28,479 nucleotides of DNA from Firmicutes bacterium UBA5766 (GTDB taxonomy: Bacteria; Bacillota; Desulfotomaculia; Desulfotomaculales; Nap2-2B), in the NCBI GenBank assembly GCA_002418775.1, contig DIEU01000007.1, positions 1 to 28,479 on the forward strand, read 5' to 3'. Each line of letters begins with the position of its first letter. Position 1 is the first letter of the stretch. A model generated the notes under the pieces. The model searched no databases and had not been told where the DNA came from. It saw nothing but the letters and a program-made list of their open reading frames with translations. A program made the translations under genes and the position numbers. This document shows positions 1-8,107 of the stretch, piece by piece.

Positions 1-25
1 CCTTTAACCACTCGGGAACCCCTCC
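1..25 (-). tRNA. tRNA-Tyr, 5' part only (cut by window edge)
   Basis: Read on the minus strand from position 25 the sequence starts GGAGGGGTTCCCGAG and continues into a D-arm (GTGGTTAAAGG), which is the characteristic 5' end of bacterial tRNA-Tyr. The anticodon lies outside the window, so the identity rests on the acceptor and D-arm only. It follows tRNA-Thr by 16 bases and is presumably co-transcribed with it. Confidence 0.75.
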
Positions 26-41
26 TGGATTTCTTCATATC

Positions 42-117
42 TGGAGCCGGCGAAGGGACTCGAACCCATAACCTGCTGATTACAAATCAGCCGCTCTACC
101 AATTGAGCTACACCGGC
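42..117 (-). tRNA. tRNA-Thr (anticodon TGT)
   Basis: A complete 76-nt cloverleaf on the minus strand. The 5' acceptor strand GCCGGTG pairs with CGCCGGC (one G-T pair). The D-arm contains GTAGCTCAATTGGTAGAGC, the anticodon stem CTGAT/ATCAG encloses the loop TTTGTAA, giving anticodon TGT, and the T-arm carries GGTTCGAGTCC. The discriminator is T and the 3' CCA is encoded (positions 44-42). Confidence 0.95.
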
Positions 118-128
118 ACTACAATTTT

Positions 129-147
129 AAAGCCGCCTGGCGGCTTT
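129..147 (-). other. Perfect short hairpin in the tRNA operon leader
   Basis: AAAGCCGCC and GGCGGCTTT flank a single T, giving a 9-bp inverted repeat. It lies between the tRNA promoter (167-195) and the tRNA-Thr 5' end (117), so it is in the primary transcript leader. No proper T-run follows it on the minus strand, so a processing signal or weak attenuator is as likely as a terminator. Confidence 0.5.
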
Positions 148-166
148 ATTAATGCGTGCAATGCTT

Positions 167-195
167 ATGATAGCAAAAAATACTGTCTGTGTCAA
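167..195 (-). promoter_or_regulatory. Sigma-A promoter of the tRNA-Thr/tRNA-Tyr operon
   Basis: On the minus strand TTGACA (195-190), a 17-bp spacer and TATCAT (172-167). Transcription should begin near 160, about 43 bases before the mature tRNA-Thr. A consensus -35 with optimal spacing fits a strong stable-RNA promoter. Confidence 0.85.
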
Positions 196-216
196 TAAGG
201 TTGCCGCTTTTTAATT

Positions 217-243
217 AACAGCCGGCTAAATATGTCGGTTGTT
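217..243 (+). other. Hairpin upstream of pdaA, terminator-like
   Basis: AACAGCCGGC (217-226) pairs with GTCGGTTGTT (234-243), with two G-T pairs if read as plus-strand RNA, around a 7-nt loop. A T/A-rich tail follows. No plus-strand gene precedes it inside the window; it could insulate pdaA from upstream transcription or lie in a pdaA leader. I saw no convincing sigma-A or sigma-G promoter between 244 and 360. Confidence 0.35.
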
Positions 244-376
244 TTAATAATTATTTTATTCAAGAAGGATTCAGCCGGATACTGTCAAATAAAAACCATA
301 CCGGATAATAAGTTGAGTTTTTGCTAAAACTTTTAATAAGAGGACATTCGTTATAACAATAACCGGAGGTATTAAT

Positions 377-1345
377 TTGAAAAAATCTCTTTTAATCCTG
401 ACAGGAGTATTAGTCGTAGCGGTGATTACCGGCTATGCAAGCAAAAATCTGTATTTTTCCTGGAAAGACAATTTAAAAACTGAACAAACCAGCCAACAGG
501 CTAAATCGGAAAAAATTCTTCCGAAAACCCAATCCCAAAATGATTCAAGTTCAAATAAATCTTCCACTAAGAACTCACCAACTCAGAAATCTGAAACCCC
601 GGCAAACGGGGAAAAATCAGAAAATATACCCGTATCTTCCCAGAACGGCGGCCTTTCCAATTCCCTGCATGGCTGGGGCCTAAAAAGAAACAGCAGCCAT
701 CTTCAGCCCGAAATGCCGGCCGGCATCCGGCAAACCTTGGCCCAAAACAATGCCTATTGGATAGGCAGCCCGGATGAAAAAACCGTCTACCTTACTTTTG
801 ACGAGGGATATGAAAACGGCTATACGCCGGGTATTCTAGATATCCTTAAAAAACAAAACGTTAAAGCGGCATTCTTTATCACGGGGCATTACCTGGGATC
901 ACAGCCGGAACTGGTTAAGAGGATGATTCAGGAAGGACACATTGTAGGAAACCATACGGTAAACCATCCTTCTATGCCCAGTCTGACAGATAAAAAGATC
1001 AAAGAAGAGATTGAAAAACTGGCGTCCGATTTTACTGCCCTGACAGGAAATAAAATGGTTTATTTCCGCCCTCCAATGGGTGAATACAGTGAAAGGACAC
1101 TGGCCGAAACAAAGAACCTCGGCTACTATACTGTATTCTGGAGTTTTGCCATGGCTGACTGGATACCTCTGCCGGGCGGCCCGCAGGAGGCCTATCAGAC
1201 TGTAATGGACAACCTGCATAACGGCGACTTGATACTTTTACATGCCGTATCCAAGGACAATCTGGAATCCCTTGATAAAATGATCAGCGATATCGAGGCT
1301 CAGGGGTATACGTTCAAAACGCTGGATGACCTGGTCAAAAAATAA
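377..1345 (+). CDS. pdaA: Polysaccharide (delta-lactam) de-N-acetylase, PdaA type
   Basis: Probable muramic acid deacetylase that starts muramic delta-lactam formation in spore cortex peptidoglycan. Residues 1-20 form an N-terminal signal/anchor helix. About residues 35-95 are a Ser/Thr/Lys/Asn-rich linker, suggesting an export-side protein tethered to the membrane. The NodB-like catalytic domain starts near residue 130: motif TFDEGYENGY (D142 as likely catalytic base, E143 replacing the usual second Asp exactly as in PdaA), metal motif NHTVNHP (H193, H197), then FRPPMGEY and LLHAVSKDN. The start is TTG, chosen because GGAGGT lies 6 bases upstream. At 322 aa it is longer than B. subtilis PdaA, mainly through the linker. 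It converges on lepA with 5 bases between stops. The PdaA assignment over a general deacetylase rests on the DEGYENG motif and sleB/ypeB nearby. Confidence 0.88.
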   Translation: MKKSLLILTGVLVVAVITGYASKNLYFSWKDNLKTEQTSQQAKSEKILPKTQSQNDSSSNKSSTKNSPTQKSETPANGEKSENIPVSSQNGGLSNSLHGWGLKRNSSHLQPEMPAGIRQTLAQNNAYWIGSPDEKTVYLTFDEGYENGYTPGILDILKKQNVKAAFFITGHYLGSQPELVKRMIQEGHIVGNHTVNHPSMPSLTDKKIKEEIEKLASDFTALTGNKMVYFRPPMGEYSERTLAETKNLGYYTVFWSFAMADWIPLPGGPQEAYQTVMDNLHNGDLILLHAVSKDNLESLDKMISDIEAQGYTFKTLDDLVKK

Positions 1346-1350
1346 GCGCT

Positions 1351-3162
1351 TTATTCTTTTTTAGTAGTACTGAGCACAGCCATAAAAGCTTCCTGGGGAA
1401 TTTCCACATTGCCGACCTGCTTCATGCGCTTCTTGCCTTCTTTTTGTTTTTCCAGAAGTTTGCGCTTGCGGGTAATATCTCCTCCATAGCACTTGGAGAG
1501 CACATCTTTTCTCCTTGCCTTGATTGTTTCCCGCGCTATTACCTTATTGCCCACCGCAGCCTGAATGGGCACATCAAAAAGCTGTCTCGGCATAAGAGAG
1601 CGCAGTTTTTCCACCAACTGCCGCCCGCGCTGGTAAGCCTTATCGGCGTGGACTATACAGGTAAGAGCGTCAACAGGCTCGCCATTAACCATAATATCAA
1701 GCCTGACCAGCCTGCCTTCCCTGTACCCGGCGAGTTCATAATCCAGGGAAGCGTACCCGCGTGTGCGGGACTTTAAATGGTCAAAAAAGTCATAAATAAT
1801 TTCACTTAAGGGAATTTCGTATGTAATCATCACCCTGTTTTCTCCAAGATACTCCATGTTCAAAAAGACACCACGGCGCTCCTGGCAAAGTTCCATGACG
1901 GATCCGATATATTCCTTGGGCATCATGATCACAGCAGAAACGAAAGGTTCTTCCGTTTTTTCAAGACTTCCGGCAGAAGGAAGCTTTGCGGGGTTTTCGA
2001 TATAAAACTCTTCTTTGTGAACAGTAGTTACTCTGTAAACTACACTGGGCGCGGTTATAATCATATTTAAACCGTATTCTCGCTCTATTCTTTCCTGAAC
2101 AATTTCCATATGCAGCAGGCCCAGAAACCCGCACCTGAAACCGAAACCCAGCGCAATGGAAGTTTCCGGTTCAAAAATCAGGGATGCGTCATTTAACTGC
2201 AGTTTCTGCAGGGCATCCTGCAAATTTCCGTAATCCCCTGTTTCAACCGGGTATAAACCGCAATAAACCATGGGAGTCGCCTTGCGGTAACCAGGCAATG
2301 GTTCTGATGCAGTATCTCCCTTTGCGGTAATCGTATCGCCGACCCGCGTATCTTTGAGATTTTTTATACCAGCCGCAATAAAACCGACTTCACCGGTTCT
2401 TAACTCGTCTACAGGGGTCATGGCAGGCCGGAAAAATCCAACCTCATTTATTTCAAAATCTTTGCCTGACGACATTACGCTAATCCCCATACCATTGCGG
2501 AAACACCCGTCGACAACACGCACATAAGCTATTACGCCTTTATAAGGATCATAATGGGAATCAAAGATAAGAGCCCGGGCAGGGGATGATTCGCTGCCTC
2601 CCGGCGGAGGAATATGCAAAACTATCTGCTCCAGCACTTCTTCAACACCAGTCCCCAACTTGGCGGAAGCAAGCACCGCGCCGGATGCATCAAGGCCCAG
2701 GACCTCCTCGAGTTCCTTTATAACCGCTGCCGGTTCCGCGTTCGGCAGGTCAATTTTATTTATCACAGGAATTAAAACCAGGTCGTTTTCTGCGGCCAGA
2801 TAGGCGTTTGCCAATGTCTGCGCTTCAATACCCTGGACTGCGTCAACAACCAGCAAAGCGCCCTCACATGCGGCCAGGCTCCGGGACACTTCATAATTAA
2901 AGTCCACGTGGCCGGGAGTATCGATGAGGTTCAGTTGATAAACCAGACCGTCGCGCGCCCTGTAGTTAAGCCTTACCGCCTGCGCTTTAATTGTAATCCC
3001 GCGTTCGCGCTCCAGGTCCATCTGGTCTAAAACCTGATCAGTCATTTCCCTTTTGCTCAATGCGCCGGTATATTCAAGCAGCCTGTCAGCCAGGGTTGAT
3101 TTTCCGTGATCGATGTGAGCTATAATACTAAAATTCCTGATTAGCTCCTGGCCATTTCCCAT
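1351..3162 (-). CDS. lepA: Elongation factor 4 (LepA), ribosome back-translocating GTPase
   Basis: A translational GTPase acting on the ribosome in the cytoplasm. Residues 10-25 carry G1 (AHIDHGKST), followed by the switch I segment with RERGITIKAQ, G3 DTPGHVDF and G4 NKIDLP. The C-terminus has the LepA-specific domain (GGDITRKRKLLEKQKEGKKRM region), which separates it from EF-G. At 603 aa it is full length for the family. The ATG start has GGAGGT upstream and a good promoter 35-60 bases away. Its reading direction opposes both pdaA and sleB, so it is a single-gene unit here, although in many Firmicutes lepA sits near gpr, spoIIP or hemN. Confidence 0.97.
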   Translation of the reverse strand: MGNGQELIRNFSIIAHIDHGKSTLADRLLEYTGALSKREMTDQVLDQMDLERERGITIKAQAVRLNYRARDGLVYQLNLIDTPGHVDFNYEVSRSLAACEGALLVVDAVQGIEAQTLANAYLAAENDLVLIPVINKIDLPNAEPAAVIKELEEVLGLDASGAVLASAKLGTGVEEVLEQIVLHIPPPGGSESSPARALIFDSHYDPYKGVIAYVRVVDGCFRNGMGISVMSSGKDFEINEVGFFRPAMTPVDELRTGEVGFIAAGIKNLKDTRVGDTITAKGDTASEPLPGYRKATPMVYCGLYPVETGDYGNLQDALQKLQLNDASLIFEPETSIALGFGFRCGFLGLLHMEIVQERIEREYGLNMIITAPSVVYRVTTVHKEEFYIENPAKLPSAGSLEKTEEPFVSAVIMMPKEYIGSVMELCQERRGVFLNMEYLGENRVMITYEIPLSEIIYDFFDHLKSRTRGYASLDYELAGYREGRLVRLDIMVNGEPVDALTCIVHADKAYQRGRQLVEKLRSLMPRQLFDVPIQAAVGNKVIARETIKARRKDVLSKCYGGDITRKRKLLEKQKEGKKRMKQVGNVEIPQEAFMAVLSTTKKE

Positions 3163-3196
3163 AAAACGATTTACCTCCTAATTAAAAACAAGGTTT

Positions 3197-3225
3197 ATTA
3201 TACATCGGACATACAAATCTTACAA
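3197..3225 (-). promoter_or_regulatory. Sigma-A promoter of lepA
   Basis: Minus strand TTGTAA (3225-3220), a 17-bp spacer, then TATAAT (3202-3197). It lies 35 bases before the lepA start and is followed by AGGAGGT. The 132-bp gap also has to hold the sleB promoter on the other strand; sigma-G-like fragments (CATAGAA at 3235) are present but without a convincing -35. Confidence 0.8.
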
Positions 3226-3294
3226 ACTCCTTTACATAGAAAAACGGTTGTTAAGAAAAACTATTACCAAACAGTTGTAGGAGGGAACAAGAAA

Positions 3295-4005
3295 ATGAAT
3301 AAATACAAATCAGCTGTCCTTTTATTCATCGCCTTTCTTGTCCTGGGTGGTTTTGTAATATTCTCAAACGCTGAAAAGGCCCCGGCGCAAAACCGGACGG
3401 TATACTGGGGCCTTTCGGGAAACGATGTATCCCGTCTCCAGCAGACATTGTACGATTGGGGTTACTACCCCGGCCCGGTTGACGGCGTGTTCGGGAACAG
3501 CACCTACCGGTCGCTGATCAGTTTTCAGGCCAATAACGGATTGGCAGGTGACGGTGTTGCGGGGCCGGCGACGTGGGCAGCGCTGGGTTTTTCATCAGGC
3601 AGCGACCCTGATAGCCAGCCGGAGCCGGTCAGCGTTTCCCGGGGTGTGAGCAACCGTGACGACACATACCTTCTGGCCAGGGTTATCGAAGGAGAAGCTG
3701 CCAACGAATCCTTTGCCGGCAAGGTGGCCGTAGGCGCTGTAATCCTCAACAGGCTGGAAAGCGCAGCTTTTCCGCATTCACTTGCAGGTATTATATACCA
3801 GCCGGGGGCTTTTGAATCGGTCAGCAACGGGCAATACGACCGCCCGCTGACAGACGATTCGTTCAGAGCGGCTACAATGGCCATGAGCGGTTGGGACCCC
3901 ACCGGAGGCGCCCTGTTTTTCTGGAACCCGGCCAAACCGGTCAGTCCCTGGGTTTGGACCCGTAATGTAATTACTCAAATCGGGCGCCATATTTTCGCCA
4001 GATAA
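3295..4005 (+). CDS. sleB: Spore cortex-lytic enzyme SleB
   Basis: Lytic transglycosylase that degrades cortex peptidoglycan at germination. Residues 1-27 are a signal peptide (MNKYK, hydrophobic stretch, SNA cleavage-like site). Residues about 38-97 are a PG_binding_1 domain (LSGNDVSRLQQTLYDWGYYPGPVDGVFG). Residues about 123-236 are the Hydrolase_2/SleB domain with the ARVIEGEA segment (the Glu of GEA, E134, is the expected catalytic acid) and GAVILNRL. AGGAGGG lies upstream of the ATG. At 236 aa it is shorter than Bacillus SleB because of a shorter linker. ypeB follows after 49 bases; the pair is the conserved sleB-ypeB operon, normally expressed in the forespore under sigma-G. Confidence 0.93.
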   Translation: MNKYKSAVLLFIAFLVLGGFVIFSNAEKAPAQNRTVYWGLSGNDVSRLQQTLYDWGYYPGPVDGVFGNSTYRSLISFQANNGLAGDGVAGPATWAALGFSSGSDPDSQPEPVSVSRGVSNRDDTYLLARVIEGEAANESFAGKVAVGAVILNRLESAAFPHSLAGIIYQPGAFESVSNGQYDRPLTDDSFRAATMAMSGWDPTGGALFFWNPAKPVSPWVWTRNVITQIGRHIFAR

Positions 4006-4054
4006 GGATTTTAGTTCCTAAAATTTTTAATATCTTACGGGGGGGAGTTATTAA

Positions 4055-5434
4055 ATGTCTACAATACGCTGGCGCCGGCTTCTGCCTTTAGCAATCGCAG
4101 TTGTATTGGTGGGCGGCATATTCCTGTGGGGCTACCAGCAGTATACTGTCCGTAAAAAACTTGAAGTTTCTTTAAACAATAAATATTACCGCTCATTTTA
4201 TGACCTTCTGGAAAACGTCCAAAACGTCGAAGTACTTCTTTCCAAAGCGCTTATAGCACAGGCGCCTGAACAGGATAGCAAAATTTTTACAGAGATATGG
4301 CAGAGGGCCAATGCCGCCCAGGCAAACCTGAACCAACTGCCGCTGACTGACATCACAACAGGCCGTACTTCCAAGTTCTTAACCCAGGTTGGAGATTATT
4401 CTCTCACATTGCTTCAAAAAGTAGCCGCTGGGCAGCCCAAGTGTCAAAAAGACTGGAACACCTTGCAAACACTGTATAAACAGACCTCAACACTGAATAC
4501 CAAGCTTCAAGATACTGAAAGAAGAATTGCTGAAGGCAAACTATACCTGGGCGAACTGGCTCAGCAAACGGGTAGGGTCGTTCAAAAAGAAGGGCCAAAA
4601 CTGGCCAACGGGAACTTCCAGAAAATCGATGACAATCTGAAAAGCTTTCCAACACTGATCTACGACGGCCCCTTTTCAGATAAACTGGAAGAAAAGTCAG
4701 CAAAGGGACTCACAGGCGCAAAAATTAATATCTTTCAGGCAAAAACCCGTATCTTAGGGCTTATCGAACACAAGCCGGGAACTAAATATACTGTTGAAGG
4801 GATCCGAAAAATTGAAGGCAAAATACCCGCTTTTCAGGCCGATCTCATTTCAACATCCGGAAGTTCCGGAGAAAAAGAAAGACTGAGTGTAGCTGTCAGC
4901 AGGCAAGGCGGCAAATTGCTCTGGTATACATTATCCCGTAAAGTCGCCTCCAACAAAATAACCCTTACCGGGGCCAGGGAAAAAGCTGTGCAGTTCCTTT
5001 CGAAGAAAGGTTACAAAAATGTGACCCCCATCTATTATGAACAGGGGACGGGGATGGTTGTATTTAACTTTGCCGCAACACAAAACGGGGTAACCCTTTA
5101 TCCTGATCAAATCAAAGTGACAGTAGCCCTGGATAACGGCCAAATTCTCGGAATCGAGGCAACGGATTACCTGATGACTCACCATCAACGGATCCTTCCT
5201 AAACCAGTCCTGACGCTTGCCCAGGCCAGGGAAAAACTAAGCCCCCATCTCACAAAAATAAGCAGCGGCCGTCTGACCTTAATCCCCAGGGGAACGGCCA
5301 ATGAAGTACTTGCTTATGAATTTCGGGGCGAACTTGATCAAGACACATTCCTGATTTATATCAATACATCAAACGGGAAGGAAGAGCAGGTCCTGCGGCT
5401 GGTAAAAAACAAAGAAGGAATCCTGACTTTTTAA
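4055..5434 (+). CDS. ypeB: Germination protein YpeB
   Basis: Partner of SleB that is needed for its stable incorporation in the spore. Residues about 9-27 form one N-terminal membrane helix (LLPLAIAVVLVGGIFLWGY). A long helical region rich in Gln, Asn and Leu follows (about 30-200), then C-terminal PepSY-type repeats (about 300-450) with LTGAREKAVQFLSKKGY and LTLAQAREKLSPHL as the two repeat starts. At 459 aa it is normal for the family. GGGGGGAG lies 9 bases before the ATG. It is the second gene of the sleB operon, and a hairpin terminator follows 12 bases after the stop. Confidence 0.93.
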   Translation: MSTIRWRRLLPLAIAVVLVGGIFLWGYQQYTVRKKLEVSLNNKYYRSFYDLLENVQNVEVLLSKALIAQAPEQDSKIFTEIWQRANAAQANLNQLPLTDITTGRTSKFLTQVGDYSLTLLQKVAAGQPKCQKDWNTLQTLYKQTSTLNTKLQDTERRIAEGKLYLGELAQQTGRVVQKEGPKLANGNFQKIDDNLKSFPTLIYDGPFSDKLEEKSAKGLTGAKINIFQAKTRILGLIEHKPGTKYTVEGIRKIEGKIPAFQADLISTSGSSGEKERLSVAVSRQGGKLLWYTLSRKVASNKITLTGAREKAVQFLSKKGYKNVTPIYYEQGTGMVVFNFAATQNGVTLYPDQIKVTVALDNGQILGIEATDYLMTHHQRILPKPVLTLAQAREKLSPHLTKISSGRLTLIPRGTANEVLAYEFRGELDQDTFLIYINTSNGKEEQVLRLVKNKEGILTF

Positions 5435-5445
5435 ATCCGGTAATC

Positions 5446-5487
5446 AAAGAGGCCCTCTTTACGGTCAAAGGAGGACCTCTTTTTATT
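5446..5487 (+). terminator. Rho-independent terminator of sleB-ypeB
   Basis: AAAGAGG (5446-5452) pairs with CCTCTTT (5476-5482), with an inner CCTCTTT/AAAGGAGG stem, followed by TTTATT. The T-run is on the plus strand, so it mainly ends ypeB transcription. It also sits just past the dsrC stop and could act weakly on that side. Confidence 0.8.
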
Positions 5488-5494
5488 CTATGAT

Positions 5495-5812
5495 CTATAC
5501 ACATCCGAGCGGCTTGGGTAAACCCGCAGTTTTACAGGCGCCTTTTGCCGGCCCTGACGGAAACAGTTCATAAATATACTTCAGGTTAAAACCGGTTTCT
5601 TTACAAAGCTTTCTAATCATCGGAGCAACCTGGAAATTTAAATAGTATTCTCTTATATAACTAATTACTTTCCAGTGATCATCACTGAGTTCGGAAACAC
5701 CTTCCGTGGCTGCGAGGGCAGCGGCAATATCCTTGTCCCACGAATCCGGGTCCTTGATAAAACCATCGTCATCCACTTCAATTTCCCTGCTGCCGATCTT
5801 AATTGCTGACAT
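5495..5812 (-). CDS. dsrC: DsrC/TusE-family sulfur carrier with both redox cysteines
   Basis: Small cytoplasmic protein of 105 aa. In sulfate/sulfite reducers DsrC carries the sulfur released by DsrAB as a trisulfide between two C-terminal cysteines. The C-terminal arm is intact: GACKTAGLPKPLGCV, with C93 and the penultimate C104 eleven residues apart, which is the pattern of true DsrC; TusE-type members keep only the penultimate Cys. The ATG start has a GGAGG upstream. It lies 42 bases downstream of murA on the same strand, so it may be co-transcribed with a cell-wall gene; no dsrAB or tus genes are in the window. The family call is firm; a role in dissimilatory sulfite reduction is inference. 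Confidence 0.92.
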   Translation of the reverse strand: MSAIKIGSREIEVDDDGFIKDPDSWDKDIAAALAATEGVSELSDDHWKVISYIREYYLNFQVAPMIRKLCKETGFNLKYIYELFPSGPAKGACKTAGLPKPLGCV

Positions 5813-5854
5813 TTAAAAACCTCCTTACCCATATGCTGTAAAGTTCAACGCATA

Positions 5855-7108
5855 TTAAGATCTGTAGACCAAGCCCCCGAGAGAAGATAATTTATCTTCC
5901 AATTTGTAATAGCCCCTGTCAATGTAATCTGCGCCGCTTATTTCCGTTTCACCTTCAGCCATCAATCCTGCGACAACCAGAGCTGCCCCTGCTCTTAAAT
6001 CAGTGGCTCTGACCTGCGCGCCGTATAATTTGGGAACACCTTTAATTAAGGCCATTCTACCTTTTACTTTAATGACTGCTCCCATGCGCCTGAGTTCGTC
6101 AGCGACGCGAAAACGGTTTTCAAAAATATTTTCAATAATTTCACTTGTTCCGGGCGCAGTCGAAAGCAAAGCCATCATCTGTGACTGGAGGTCGGTTGGA
6201 AAACCGGGATAAGGCATCGTTTTAATATCCAGGGAACGCAGGCCGTCAACTGCCCTGATCCTAAGAGAATCCTCCTCCTCGACAACCTCCAATCCGGCCT
6301 CGCGCAGTTTTGCGCTCAAAGGTTCCACATGAAGCGGAATAATATTTTCCAATTTGATATCACCGCCCGTAGCTGCGGCGGCAATCATAAAAGTACCGGC
6401 CTCTATACGGTCGGGTATAACATTGTAGTGAGTACACCCGTTCAGGTATTTTACTCCCTCAATTTTGATAATATCAGTGCCTGCGCCTCTGACTTTTCCG
6501 CCAAGACAGTTCAAAAAACTGGCCAGGTCGACTATTTCGGGCTCTTTGGCGCAGTTTTCAATAACAGTTTGTCCTTTAGCAAGGCAGGCTGCCATCATTA
6601 AATTTTCGGTTGCCCCTACGCTGGGAAAATCCAAATAAACTCTGGCTCCTTCGAGATGGCCTGCTTCCGCCTTCATGATTCCTTTTTCAAGGGCCATTTT
6701 TGCTCCTAAAGCAGCAAAGCCTTTAAAATGAAGATCCATGGGCCTTAAACCTATATCACAACCACCCGGCAGGCATATTTCAGCCCGGCCGAAACGGGCA
6801 AGCATAGGTCCAATGAGCAGGTTCGAAGCCCTTAATTTTTTCGCCAGATCGTAAGTTGGCATTCCAATATGCTCACCGGGCATGGATATTGTTAAAGAGT
6901 CGTCTTCCGTCCATTTTAAAGTAGCGCCGATACTCTTAATCATTTCCGTCATAACCCGGAGATCTTCGATTTTCGGGATGTTTTCAAGCAGTACGTTACT
7001 TTGAGCCATAACGGAAGCGCATAAAATAGCCAGCGCAGCATTCTTGGCGCCGCTAACCCGGACTCTCCCTGAAAGTACTCCGCCACCCCTGACTATAAGC
7101 TTACTCAC
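5855..7108 (-). CDS. murA: UDP-N-acetylglucosamine 1-carboxyvinyltransferase (MurA)
   Basis: First committed step of peptidoglycan synthesis: transfers enolpyruvate from PEP to UDP-GlcNAc in the cytoplasm. The two-domain EPSP-synthase-like fold is recognisable throughout. K22/N23 are in SGAKNAAL. The fosfomycin-target cysteine is present (C117 in LPGGCDIGLRPMDLH), as are the PDRIEAGTF segment and the C-terminal ATDLRAGAALV. Length of 417 aa is typical. The start is GTG, with GGGAGG 10 bases upstream; there is no better start nearby. It sits 54 bases after the peptidase gene and 42 bases before dsrC, all leftward. Firmicutes often have two murA copies; which paralogue this is cannot be told. 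Confidence 0.96.
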   Translation of the reverse strand: MSKLIVRGGGVLSGRVRVSGAKNAALAILCASVMAQSNVLLENIPKIEDLRVMTEMIKSIGATLKWTEDDSLTISMPGEHIGMPTYDLAKKLRASNLLIGPMLARFGRAEICLPGGCDIGLRPMDLHFKGFAALGAKMALEKGIMKAEAGHLEGARVYLDFPSVGATENLMMAACLAKGQTVIENCAKEPEIVDLASFLNCLGGKVRGAGTDIIKIEGVKYLNGCTHYNVIPDRIEAGTFMIAAAATGGDIKLENIIPLHVEPLSAKLREAGLEVVEEEDSLRIRAVDGLRSLDIKTMPYPGFPTDLQSQMMALLSTAPGTSEIIENIFENRFRVADELRRMGAVIKVKGRMALIKGVPKLYGAQVRATDLRAGAALVVAGLMAEGETEISGADYIDRGYYKLEDKLSSLGGLVYRS

Positions 7109-7162
7109 ACTTAAAGGGCCTCCCGCCGCATATTGAATTAATTCTTATCCCTTAAAAGACTC

Positions 7163-8059
7163 CTAGATCGCCCAGTTTTCCCAGCCGGATTGAAATTCTT
7201 CAAGATTCACTCCCAATATATCGCCGATTGCTTTTCTTATACTACCACCGCCTGCCAGTACTTTCAAGATTTGATATACACTATCCGGTCCATATTTATT
7301 TTCCATATACTGAATCGCGGAAAAGCATTGCCGGTAAGCAAGAGTCTGATCAGGCAGATTGTCAAAGTCCTTGTCCATCTTTCCAAAATCATACGGGTCT
7401 TTTTTATCAAAAGAGTAATTGCCTCCGCCAAACTGGAAACCGGTCAGCTTATACTCTTCAGACTGAGCGATTCCTTCAGTAAACCAGCGGGGTATATTTC
7501 CTTCTGTTACTTTATCTAAAACAAGGTGGGTTAACTCATGCGCCATCGGCCCCGAATTCATGAAGACACTTTCCATTTGCGCCTCGTCCCTCTGCAAAAT
7601 CCACGCCCGGGGGGCCAGCACGCGTATTATCCCGGCGTGATACGCTCCCATCGCGCTTATACTGGCGGGCCAGCCAAAAAAGTTGTTCAGCTCCTGACGG
7701 GAAGAATAAACTACTACTACCAGAGGTTTTGCATTTGTAAAACCGTACTTATTGGCCACGGAATCATAATAGCATTCTGCAGTTTTAAGCACAATCCGGG
7801 CGCCTTCAAAATCACCTTTATTATACTTGACTAAAAAATGTTCTCCAGCCAAAGACGGCATGTCGTATGTATTGAGTAAGACTTGAATGCGACAGGCTTC
7901 CCAGAATAAACTGCGGGCGTATACTCTTATTTCGGAAGGAACTCTGATTAACAAAGCAATAATAACAGTTAAAACAACAGTAAAAAATTTTACAAACACG
8001 GATGGTGATAAACACTTGCCGTAAAGCATATGAAGTTTCTCAAAAGAGGTTATGTTCAT
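7163..8059 (-). CDS. Membrane-anchored gluzincin metallopeptidase (Peptidase MA-like)
   Basis: Predicted zinc protease of 298 aa. Residues about 22-39 form one N-terminal membrane helix (VFVKFFTVVLTVIIALLI). The bulk would then lie outside the membrane. The zinc site is complete: HELTH at 174-178 and the distal glutamate in WFTEGIA (E195), which is the gluzincin arrangement of the Peptidase_MA-like family. I chose the ATG at 8059 because AGAAAGG lies 5 bases upstream; the TTG at 8077 has no ribosome site. It follows the TPR gene by 48 bases and precedes murA by 54, all on the same strand as the SCIFF precursor and maturase. Its substrate is unknown. Trimming the SCIFF peptide is an attractive inference from position only. 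Confidence 0.8.
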   Translation of the reverse strand: MNITSFEKLHMLYGKCLSPSVFVKFFTVVLTVIIALLIRVPSEIRVYARSLFWEACRIQVLLNTYDMPSLAGEHFLVKYNKGDFEGARIVLKTAECYYDSVANKYGFTNAKPLVVVVYSSRQELNNFFGWPASISAMGAYHAGIIRVLAPRAWILQRDEAQMESVFMNSGPMAHELTHLVLDKVTEGNIPRWFTEGIAQSEEYKLTGFQFGGGNYSFDKKDPYDFGKMDKDFDNLPDQTLAYRQCFSAIQYMENKYGPDSVYQILKVLAGGGSIRKAIGDILGVNLEEFQSGWENWAI

Positions 8060-8107
8060 TTTTACCTTTCTAATCAACTAAAACAATTAATTAGATATTT
8101 AGTTGAA

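Noticed and set aside
3205..3245. Sigma-G promoter for sleB
   Set aside because: CATAGAA and CATACAA are -10-like, but no GNATR element lies at 17-18 bases; expected biologically, not shown by the sequence.
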